From assembly GCA_007134725.1 (NCBI GenBank), contig SLKF01000092.1, positions 1-5,472 on the forward strand: a stretch of DNA of 5,472 bases. The letters are read 5' to 3'. Every line of letters begins with the position of its first letter. Within the stretch, counting starts at the first letter, position 1. Origin of the DNA: Clostridiales bacterium (GTDB lineage: Bacteria; Bacillota; Clostridia; Peptostreptococcales; T1SED10-28). A model generated the notes under the pieces. That model had not been told where the DNA came from and did no database searches. It worked only from the letters and a program-made list of their open reading frames with translations. Of this stretch, positions 1 to 5,027 are shown piece after piece. The position numbers were made by a program, and so were the translations under genes.

Positions 1-263
1 CCTGAATGCTCAATCATACAGCCAATCCGCTTTCTAGCCTTCTCGAGTTCCTTCTGTCCACTTGCTCCAAAGAGTTCCATTTCTCCTGAGGATGGAAAGG
101 CTAAACCGGTGAGGATCCGTAATAAGGTAGTTTTTCCGGCTCCATTCTGTCCGATTAATCCGTAGATTCTTCCCTGTTCGATAGCAAAAGAAACATTCTT
201 TAGTGCAAAAGTTTGACTATAGCACTTATCCAGTTTTTCTATTTTTACCACTGCTTTATTCAC
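1..263 (-). CDS. ABC transporter ATP-binding protein, BcrA/LanF-like (N-terminal part, cut by window edge)
   Basis: This is the first 87 codons of an ABC-type ATPase that continues beyond the left edge. It would hydrolyse ATP on the cytoplasmic face to drive a membrane permease encoded elsewhere, probably just downstream. The start is GTG at 263-261: AGGAGG lies six bases upstream, and the overlapping ATG is followed at once by a stop. Visible features are a beta-rich N-terminus with an aromatic Y15 in the A-loop position, and Walker A GQNGAGKT at residues 38-45. The segment RIGCMIE ends in E85 where most ABC ATPases carry the Q-loop glutamine. A glutamate there (an E-loop) is known from bacitracin-resistance BcrA and lantibiotic-immunity LanF proteins, so export of or resistance to a peptide or lipid-linked antibiotic is a reasonable inference. 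The signature motif, Walker B and H-loop lie outside the window. The gene has its own promoter and is separated from the upstream operon by a terminator. Family is confident; subfamily is tentative. Confidence 0.93.
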   Translation of the reverse strand, partial: MNKAVVKIEKLDKCYSQTFALKNVSFAIEQGRIYGLIGQNGAGKTTLLRILTGLAFPSSGEMELFGASGQKELEKARKRIGCMIEHS

Positions 264-267
264 ATTA

Positions 268-275
268 CCCCTCCT
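268..275 (-). promoter_or_regulatory. Ribosome binding site of the BcrA/LanF-like ATPase
   Basis: On the minus strand this reads AGGAGGGG. The AGGAGG core ends six bases before the GTG at 263. It decides the start, because the ATG two bases further upstream (ATGTGA) is followed directly by a stop codon. Confidence 0.85.
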
Positions 276-358
276 AATCTTGTTCCGATACGCCGCCCTG
301 CCCAGGATTTTATTTGATTTTTAATTATTGATTCTATAATGTTATTAATCCTAAGATG

Positions 359-387
359 ATTGTAGCAAGATTATCAACCTTTGTCAA
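359..387 (-). promoter_or_regulatory. SigA/sigma-70-type promoter for the BcrA/LanF-like ATPase
   Basis: On the minus strand the -35 box is TTGACA (387-382, a perfect match) and the -10 box is TACAAT (364-359, five of six). They are separated by exactly 17 bases (381-365). Transcription would start near 352, giving an AT-rich leader of roughly 90 bases before the GTG at 263. The DNA just upstream of the -35 box is almost pure A/T and includes TAAATATTTAAC-type sequence at 388-399, which could act as an UP element or an operator. With the terminator at 462-501 this marks an independent transcription unit. Confidence 0.8.
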
Positions 388-420
388 TAAATATTTAACG
401 TTTATCATTAATTATTTATT
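386..420. repeat. Inverted repeat AATAAAT/ATTTATT flanking an AT-rich core upstream of the promoter
   Basis: AATAAAT at 386-392 is the reverse complement of ATTTATT at 414-420. Between them lies an imperfect palindrome, TTAACGTTTATCATTAA (395-411). The position directly upstream of, and touching, the -35 box would suit a regulator binding site. The DNA here is so AT-rich that chance similarity is a real alternative. Confidence 0.25.
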
Positions 421-461
421 GTATAGCGTTTAATTCTGTGTCCATAAAAACGATTAAAAAT

Positions 462-501
462 AACCACCGAAAGTCTCGAAAAAAACGAGTTTTCGGTGGT
501 T
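462..501 (-). terminator. Rho-independent terminator after the FtsX-type ABC operon
   Basis: AACCACCGAAA (462-472) pairs with TTTCGGTGGTT (491-501) over 11 bp. An inner CTCG/CGAG stem (475-478 with 486-489) closes a seven-base A/T loop. Read on the minus strand, the stem is followed by ATTTTTAATCGTTTTT, a broken but U-rich tail. It lies 37 bases beyond the stop codon of the ATPase at 539, where the operon should end. The plus-strand side has no good U-tract, so the minus strand is the likely working orientation. Confidence 0.8.
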
Positions 502-538
502 TACATTTCAACACATTATCAATTCCCCAGTGTGTGCT

Positions 539-1291
539 TTAAAAACCCTTAATTTCTAACCACTCATATAAGGTTTTCTCCCGTAAAGAGGTGTTCTCTT
601 TGATTCCATCATATTTTCCCAGGGTCAGCTTATCATGGATATTTCCATCCAATAAAAATATTATTCTGTCGGCTCTGGCGGCCACCTTCACATCATGGGT
701 AACAAGGATGACGGTGGTGCCCTCATTGTTGATGGTGTTAATGATGTCCAATATTTCCCTTGAAGTACTGCTGTTTAGGGCTCCCGTCGGTTCATCCCCG
801 AATAAAATATCCGGCTGATTGATCAGTGCCCGGCAGATCGCTGCCCGTTGCAGCTGTCCCCCGGAAACTTTTTTAATATCATGCCCCGCCACATTTTCAA
901 TTCCGGTCTTTACCAAAAGGGCATCCACATTTTGATTTACCTCTTCTCTCGAGAGCTTACCAAGTTTAAAACCGGGAAGTACGATATTATCTTTGATCGA
1001 TAAATTTTTTAAAAGATAGGAATGCTGGAAAATAAATCCCATTTGCTTTAGTCTTACTTCACTAATTGTTTCATCATCCAGCTTGGCAATATCATTGCCA
1101 AATAAAAGTATATCGCCGGAAGTGGGCCGATCCATGCCACTGATACTATACAGCAGGGTGGATTTTCCCGAACCGGACTGCCCCATGATTGCGATAAACT
1201 CCCCTTCTTCAACCTCAAAATTCACATTATTCAACACCCGGCTTTCACCAAAACTTTTGCATAAATCCTGGACCTTCAAAATTGTTTTCAT
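539..1291 (-). CDS. ABC transporter ATP-binding protein, LolD/MacB type
   Basis: This is a complete 250-residue cytoplasmic ATPase, the usual length for the MacB/LolD/BceA group that pairs with FtsX-type permeases. All motifs are intact: Walker A GQSGSGKST (37-45), Q-loop glutamine Q89 in FIFQH, signature SGGQLQRA (143-150), Walker B ILFGDEPTG with D166 and catalytic E167, the following D-loop, and switch histidine H199 in VTHD. The start is the ATG at 1291, with an extended AGGAGGTG ribosome binding site six bases upstream. An in-frame ATG nine codons earlier (1318) overlaps the end of the permease and has no ribosome binding site. The gene follows the permease by 19 bases and is almost certainly co-transcribed with it. 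The pair would use ATP hydrolysis to drive mechanical movements of the permease's extracellular domains. The order permease then ATPase is reversed from most BceAB-type operons. The substrate is unknown. Confidence 0.96.
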   Translation of the reverse strand: MKTILKVQDLCKSFGESRVLNNVNFEVEEGEFIAIMGQSGSGKSTLLYSISGMDRPTSGDILLFGNDIAKLDDETISEVRLKQMGFIFQHSYLLKNLSIKDNIVLPGFKLGKLSREEVNQNVDALLVKTGIENVAGHDIKKVSGGQLQRAAICRALINQPDILFGDEPTGALNSSTSREILDIINTINNEGTTVILVTHDVKVAARADRIIFLLDGNIHDKLTLGKYDGIKENTSLREKTLYEWLEIKGF

Positions 1292-1295
1292 ATTG

Positions 1296-1303
1296 CACCT
1301 CCT
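1296..1303 (-). promoter_or_regulatory. Ribosome binding site that sets the ATPase start
   Basis: AGGAGGTG on the minus strand is a long match to the 16S rRNA anti-Shine-Dalgarno sequence. The AGGAGG core ends six bases before the ATG at 1291. It lies in the 19-base gap after the permease stop and argues against the upstream ATG at 1318. Confidence 0.85.
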
Positions 1304-1310
1304 CAACAGA

Positions 1311-3665
1311 CTATTCATTAATAATCGAAATAATATGGTATCTTTTTATGATTCTCAGAACAATCCATGTTACGGACAGAATCGATGCCAGTAATAACAA
1401 TGGCACCAGTATATACTGAACCAAGGGATTGGCAATAAGTTCAACTTCTCTAATTCCAAGCCCTGAAATCATTAACACCAGGTTAACGATCCGTTCTCCT
1501 AAGAGCCTTGTTAAAATAATTCCCGCGATTATACCGATCAAGGAAACAGAGCCTATTTTTATCATATACTGTTTTTTGATATCCAGTTCAGAAAACCCTA
1601 AGGCCTTTAAAATTGCAATTTCCGATAAATCCTTTGCCAGGCGCAGTTTTAAAAACAACACCGTGATCAGCATTACCAGACATACTCCGATTATGACAAT
1701 TGCCGCAACAATAGTTTTAAGCTGTATTACCACACCCCCCAAGGTCTGGTTGATGAATTCCTCCATCGGATCTACATTTGCTCCAGGCCCCATGCTTTCA
1801 GACCATTCATCCGCCTTTTTTTCCACCTGGGTATTATCCTGAAGATTAACGGAAAAAGAATATTTTTCACTGTCCAGTTCCGGAAAATCATATTTTGATT
1901 TGGCTGTGTATCCACCACTGGTAACATCCTGATATATTCCGGAAATAACAAATTCCATTTCTTCGTTACCATAGAAAAGGACCATCCTTTCCCCTACCTC
2001 TTTATCGATCTCATTAGCATTTAGATAGGAAATGGCAATTTCATTATCAGCACCTGGAGCCGCTCCGCTAAGATATTGCAACTCATTTCCCGAATGCTCT
2101 CCACTATCGATATGCAAATTCATCAGATCATTATCAGCATTCATGGTTTGCACCCGTACCCTTCGATACTCATAATATCCTTCAACCCCGGCGTCACTTT
2201 CTAACACCTCTATTACCCTTTCATAGTTGCTTTCAAGGTTTTCTCCATCCTGCACTTCAATTAGGATATCTTCCAGAGAACTTCCCATATAGGTGATAAA
2301 TTCAGGTGACTCAAAGGTATTCATCAGATTGATGGGAACCAGCGTCATCAGTACAGCAATCAACACAACAGAAAATACAATGATCCAGTTTTTGAACCTG
2401 TAAAAAACCTCCCGGATTGCCATCAGCCAGTTAACCGAAAGTTTCTTTGATTGATAGAGTCCGTCTTTTATAAAGTCTTCTTCTTTACCAAATCCCTTGC
2501 CTGTAACCAGGGCATCGACTACGGTAACCTTATTAATTTTCTTTAATACCCTTTTGCAATACAAGTTCATAAGAAGAAAAGTAAAGCATGCAACAAGGAT
2601 CGATAAAATCACTGTCAAGGGAGACATACTCATATCTCCAAAGGTGGTACTGATATGATTTGTAAACACCCCACTACTCAGTAGGGCTACAGTATATCCT
2701 AAGATTACACCGACCAAGGCTAAGGCTCTGTATTTATTTATATAGATTCCTCTGATATCTTCAAAGGGAAGTCCGATCGCCTTCATGGTTCCAATTTCGC
2801 TAAGATCTTCTTCCAAGGCCGCCATGATGGTAAACTTGACGCAGATAAAAGAAACCATGATCAACAGTAAACTTACCAGCAGTAAAACAAATACTATGGT
2901 GATATCGGTGATTGCACTTAACAAAAAAATCATTGCATAGGTTACTGCTTGTCCATTCTGAGGCAGTTCTGCGTTCTCATAGGCTGTTTGAAAATTTGAA
3001 GCCTCATTGGTATTGGCAAAGTACGATTCGATCAGATATTCCTTTTCTCCCGCCTCTTCTGCAAGCATGTCAAAATCCTGATCATTTAACAGGATTCTGG
3101 TAGAGGATACCATTGGGGAATTCATCTGGGAATCCAAAATAAATTCCTTGATGACAAACTCCCTTTGGACATCGTTATAGGTCAAAATAATAGGGTCTCC
3201 CATTTCCATATCATATCTTTCTCTTAAAAGCACCGGCATGCCCAGTTCTCCTTCACCAAGGATTACTTTTTCATGTTTAGCATTCACCAGTAAATCTCTC
3301 GTTTCGTTCTGCTTTACCAAACCAATATCAATTCGAAGGTCCGAAAGATTGAATTGATCATTATTACCAGCAGTTGTAAGAGATTCCCCATGAACATTGA
3401 TCATGGTCACGGTCTGCCAATAGGTTACGCCGTCCTGCTCTGACATAAAGGCATCTATTTCCTCTAGATTAATTTCGCCCTTATGCATCTGAAGAAAATG
3501 AGGGGGCTGAGCCTTTTCGTATAAATTAGAAATTGATGTAAAGGTTTGTACTCCCATGATCACAGACAAGACCGCAAGTCCCGCTGAGAACATCATAAAC
3601 AACAGCAGTGCCAAATTAATCGCTTTATTTCGCTTAAAATCATTTTTGACTATTAACCAGTTCAT
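1311..3665 (-). CDS. Two-domain FtsX/MacB-type ABC transporter permease
   Basis: This is a complete 784-residue integral membrane protein built as a duplicated FtsX-like permease. The first half has a membrane segment at about 15-39, an extracytoplasmic domain at about 45-238, and three membrane segments at about 241-275, 312-334 and 347-369. A cytoplasmic linker (about 370-425) follows. The second half has a membrane segment at about 427-447, an extracytoplasmic domain at about 450-640, and three more at about 645-672, 703-720 and 747-770. The duplication shows in the cytoplasmic coupling segment: DLSEIGTMKAIG (287-298) matches DLSEIAILKALG (679-690). With two halves fused, a single chain could replace a permease dimer or heterodimer. 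The ATG at 3665 has a GGAGG nine bases upstream. The TAG stop is 19 bases before the ATPase gene, its evident partner. Family members export antibiotics, lipids or lipoproteins, or signal mechanically across the membrane; I cannot tell which here. Confidence 0.93.
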   Translation of the reverse strand: MNWLIVKNDFKRNKAINLALLLFMMFSAGLAVLSVIMGVQTFTSISNLYEKAQPPHFLQMHKGEINLEEIDAFMSEQDGVTYWQTVTMINVHGESLTTAGNNDQFNLSDLRIDIGLVKQNETRDLLVNAKHEKVILGEGELGMPVLLRERYDMEMGDPIILTYNDVQREFVIKEFILDSQMNSPMVSSTRILLNDQDFDMLAEEAGEKEYLIESYFANTNEASNFQTAYENAELPQNGQAVTYAMIFLLSAITDITIVFVLLLVSLLLIMVSFICVKFTIMAALEEDLSEIGTMKAIGLPFEDIRGIYINKYRALALVGVILGYTVALLSSGVFTNHISTTFGDMSMSPLTVILSILVACFTFLLMNLYCKRVLKKINKVTVVDALVTGKGFGKEEDFIKDGLYQSKKLSVNWLMAIREVFYRFKNWIIVFSVVLIAVLMTLVPINLMNTFESPEFITYMGSSLEDILIEVQDGENLESNYERVIEVLESDAGVEGYYEYRRVRVQTMNADNDLMNLHIDSGEHSGNELQYLSGAAPGADNEIAISYLNANEIDKEVGERMVLFYGNEEMEFVISGIYQDVTSGGYTAKSKYDFPELDSEKYSFSVNLQDNTQVEKKADEWSESMGPGANVDPMEEFINQTLGGVVIQLKTIVAAIVIIGVCLVMLITVLFLKLRLAKDLSEIAILKALGFSELDIKKQYMIKIGSVSLIGIIAGIILTRLLGERIVNLVLMISGLGIREVELIANPLVQYILVPLLLLASILSVTWIVLRIIKRYHIISIINE

Positions 3666-3689
3666 AACCGGTGCCCTCCCTATCTTCTA

Positions 3690-3719
3690 CAATAAACCAC
3701 TGCAATAATAAACCCCACT
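3690..3719. repeat. Imperfect tandem repeat upstream of the permease
   Basis: CAATAAACCACT (3690-3701) and CAATAATAAACCCCACT (3703-3719) are near-copies lying side by side, 25-54 bases before the permease start codon. They fall in the 121-base gap between the prenyltransferase and the permease, where a promoter or operator could sit. I found no convincing -35/-10 pair in this gap, so the repeat may be a regulator site, part of the leader, or chance. Confidence 0.25.
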
Positions 3720-3786
3720 TGAAACTCTTTCCTTGCTGCCTACCCATGAATAGTAAAGGCACCAATAATAAAAGATCGTTGTTTCT

Positions 3787-4644
3787 TTAAAGAACAATCA
3801 TACTGAGAATAATTAAAATCATTCCCACAAGAGCACTAAGGTATAACCTGCGTATATAAATACGACCTTCTTTTATTGTTCGACTTTTTATAAGTTTGAT
3901 TGCCCAAAGAAGGATGATACTATCTGTTAGAGAAATAATAACTAGATAAGGGATCCCAAACAAATCGAAAACAACCGGTAAAAAACTTACTACAATAAAC
4001 GCAACAAATAATGAAAATGAAATATAAAGCGCATTTTTTCTCCCAATTTGTATGGCAATTGATTGGATACTTCGTTTTTTATCTCCTTCCATATCCATTG
4101 CATCCGCTGCGATTTCTTCTCCGAGATTAAATAAAAAAATCATGATACTAAAAATTACAACGCTTTTATTCCAAGCATTACCAACCACTACTCCTCCAAG
4201 GATGATGGTAATGGCAACGGAAGAACTGACAAACAAATTCCCCAGTAGTCCTTTTTCTTTCATTTTCCAATTATATAGAAAGCCAATAACCCAGAAAATA
4301 ATGTATAACAACACCGCTAGACTATTAATAAAAAAGGATGTGATCAACCCCAGCAAAGTTATAATAGCAGTAAAGACGATCGCGGTTCTGGAAGAAATCA
4401 ATCCTGATGGCAACGGTCTATTGGGTGCATTGACTTTGTCCACTTCAATATCAAAGTAATCATTTAAAATCATCGCCGATCCTGATAGAAAAAAACCCCA
4501 CATAAAACCCAGAAATAATTCCGATAAAGAAGGAAAATGACCAAGTGTAATGACGCTCCCTATAATGACACATATTCCTGCAGCGAAGGGTAACTCCGGT
4601 CGCAACAATTTCACTAAACCCTTGACCTTTTGATAATTATGCAT
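3787..4644 (-). CDS. UbiA-family prenyltransferase, DGGGP-synthase-like
   Basis: This is a complete 285-residue polytopic membrane enzyme of the UbiA superfamily, which transfers a polyprenyl chain from its diphosphate to an acceptor inside the membrane. Both Mg-diphosphate-binding aspartate motifs are present. The first is NDYFDIEVDK (61-70), running on into NAPNRPLPSG (72-81); the second is DAMDMEGDKK (181-190), with D181, D184 and D188. Around these are about eight or nine hydrophobic helices (roughly 20-36, 42-60, 88-106, 109-125, 137-154, 161-175, 205-222, 231-250 and 266-284). The RPLPSG and MEGD features resemble archaeal-type digeranylgeranylglyceryl-phosphate synthases and chlorophyll-synthase-like members more than UbiA or MenA proper, but the acceptor cannot be decided from sequence. 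The ATG at 4644 has GAGGG about seven bases upstream. A gap of 121 bases separates it from the permease, so co-transcription is possible but not shown. The gene begins inside the tail of a cryptic open tract (see 4614-4940). Confidence 0.93.
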   Translation of the reverse strand: MHNYQKVKGLVKLLRPELPFAAGICVIIGSVITLGHFPSLSELFLGFMWGFFLSGSAMILNDYFDIEVDKVNAPNRPLPSGLISSRTAIVFTAIITLLGLITSFFINSLAVLLYIIFWVIGFLYNWKMKEKGLLGNLFVSSSVAITIILGGVVVGNAWNKSVVIFSIMIFLFNLGEEIAADAMDMEGDKKRSIQSIAIQIGRKNALYISFSLFVAFIVVSFLPVVFDLFGIPYLVIISLTDSIILLWAIKLIKSRTIKEGRIYIRRLYLSALVGMILIILSMIVL

Positions 4645-4818
4645 AGGATTCCCTCTTTCCCTTCCCTACTTGCTTTTACTACATCCTCACCTTGTTTGAT
4701 GATTAAATATTTAACAAACTCCACGAACTTGATCCTAGCTTCATGATATAGAAATCTCTAACCTTCAAGAACCGCCCTAAGGTCCTTTTCATCTACCCCT
4801 TCAGCCAGAGTAAGTTTC

Positions 4819-4830
4819 CGCCTTAAGGCG
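4819..4830. repeat. Perfect 12-bp palindrome CGCCTTAAGGCG
   Basis: The sequence is its own reverse complement. A near-copy of its core, CCGCCCTAAGG, occurs at 4772-4782 (compare CCGCCTTAAGG at 4818-4828, one mismatch). Both are GC-rich islands within AT-rich DNA upstream of the prenyltransferase. They could be a paired regulator site, but both also fall within the coding-like tract and may simply be relics of it. Confidence 0.35.
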
Positions 4831-4863
4831 TAGAGAAAAATATGTGTTGAAAAATAAAAGGAT

Positions 4864-4890
4864 GTCCATAATTGAGGAATAGTCCATAAT
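4864..4890. repeat. Direct repeat GTCCATAAT, two copies 18 bp apart
   Basis: Identical nine-base copies lie at 4864-4872 and 4882-4890. The 18-bp period is a whole number of codons in the coding-like tract, where it gives LWT twice. It could be a protein-binding site on the path toward the prenyltransferase or the trace of a small duplication. Confidence 0.35.
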
Positions 4891-4910
4891 GAAAAAAAGA
4901 TCTTTAAAGC

Positions 4911-4954
4911 AAATAATCGCTTAGGGTTTTGAATAAAACCCTAAACGATTATTT
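4911..4954 (-). terminator. Long hairpin terminator after the metallophosphoesterase
   Basis: AAATAATCG then TTAGGGTTTT (4911-4919, 4921-4930) pairs with AAAACCCTAA then CGATTATTT (4935-4944, 4946-4954) around a four-base loop. The stem is 20 bp with one odd pair. That pair is C opposite A in plus-strand RNA but G-U in minus-strand RNA, so the minus-strand transcript forms the unbroken helix. On the minus strand the 3' arm ends ATTATTT, followed shortly by GCTTT and then a run of seven T. It lies 73 bases beyond the phosphoesterase stop. The plus strand also has T-rich sequence after the stem, but there is no plus-strand gene to terminate. Confidence 0.75.
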
Positions 4955-5027
4955 TATCGGGACCTTCTACTTCGCATCACTGCTCATAAATAAACCGCTG
5001 CATTTTAAAATTGTCTTATCATTTTAA

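Larger units (their letters stand above)
4614..4940 (-). pseudogene. Coding-like tract interrupted by an amber codon, probable gene remnant
   Basis: The largest part of the 383-base gap between the phosphoesterase and the prenyltransferase is one minus-strand frame, open for 60 codons (4940-4761), then TAG (4760-4758), then 47 further codons ending at a TAG (4616-4614) inside the prenyltransferase gene. The first part has no ATG, GTG or TTG start. Its first half looks random and overlaps a hairpin, but from about 4826 the frame reads like real protein. Before the amber are LTLAEGVDEKDLRAVLEG (the 18 codons to 4761), and after it HEARIKFVEFVKYL and KQGEDVVKASREGKEG. These are rich in G/A-first codons, unlike the AT-rich spacer elsewhere. 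A GTG at 4724 with AGGA eight bases upstream could start a 36-codon ORF overlapping the prenyltransferase by 31 bases. I do not recognise the family. A decayed gene is the simplest reading; a sequencing error, a small coupled ORF, or chance are alternatives. Confidence 0.35.

Noticed and set aside
1292..1318. ATG at 1318 as the start of the ATPase
   Set aside because: It overlaps the permease end and lacks a ribosome binding site, while the ATG at 1291 has AGGAGGTG at ideal spacing and begins the conserved family N-terminus.
1772..1972. A minus-strand 66-codon ORF inside the permease gene
   Set aside because: It is out of frame within a continuous, motif-bearing permease ORF and is rich in M, W and R, as expected of an off-frame reading.
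3690..3719. The short tandem repeat as a CRISPR fragment
   Set aside because: There are only two imperfect copies with essentially no spacer between them, and no cas genes are present.
3666..3786. A promoter for the permease-ATPase pair in the 121-base gap
   Set aside because: TATTAT and TACTAT could be -10 boxes, but no acceptable -35 box lies 16-18 bases upstream of either, so none is called. Co-transcription with the prenyltransferase or a non-SigA promoter remains possible.
3770..3800. Hairpin around the prenyltransferase stop codon (TTGTTCTTT/AAAGAAACAA) as a terminator
   Set aside because: It has a bulge, is nearly all A/T, leaves no room for a loop at the central TTTAAA, and overlaps the stop codon. 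It would be too weak to terminate.
591..4459. Plus-strand open frames (for example 591-818, 1083-1394, 1429-1842, 2912-3103, 4052-4459) as genes
   Set aside because: Each lies opposite a minus-strand gene with intact family motifs, and their conceptual proteins show no recognisable domain and have skewed composition. They are antisense shadows.
4758..4760. Pyrrolysine insertion at the in-frame TAG
   Set aside because: The flanking protein does not resemble methylamine methyltransferases, the permease in this window uses TAG as a normal stop, and no Pyl genes are visible. It is kept only as a remote option.
4941..5003. A minus-strand tract reading MQRFIYEQ, TGA, CEVEGPDKIIV as a possible selenocysteine or readthrough mini-gene in the phosphoesterase frame
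   Set aside because: Several stops separate it from the phosphoesterase, it is very short, there is no ribosome binding site, and the nearby hairpin is better explained as a terminator than as a SECIS element.
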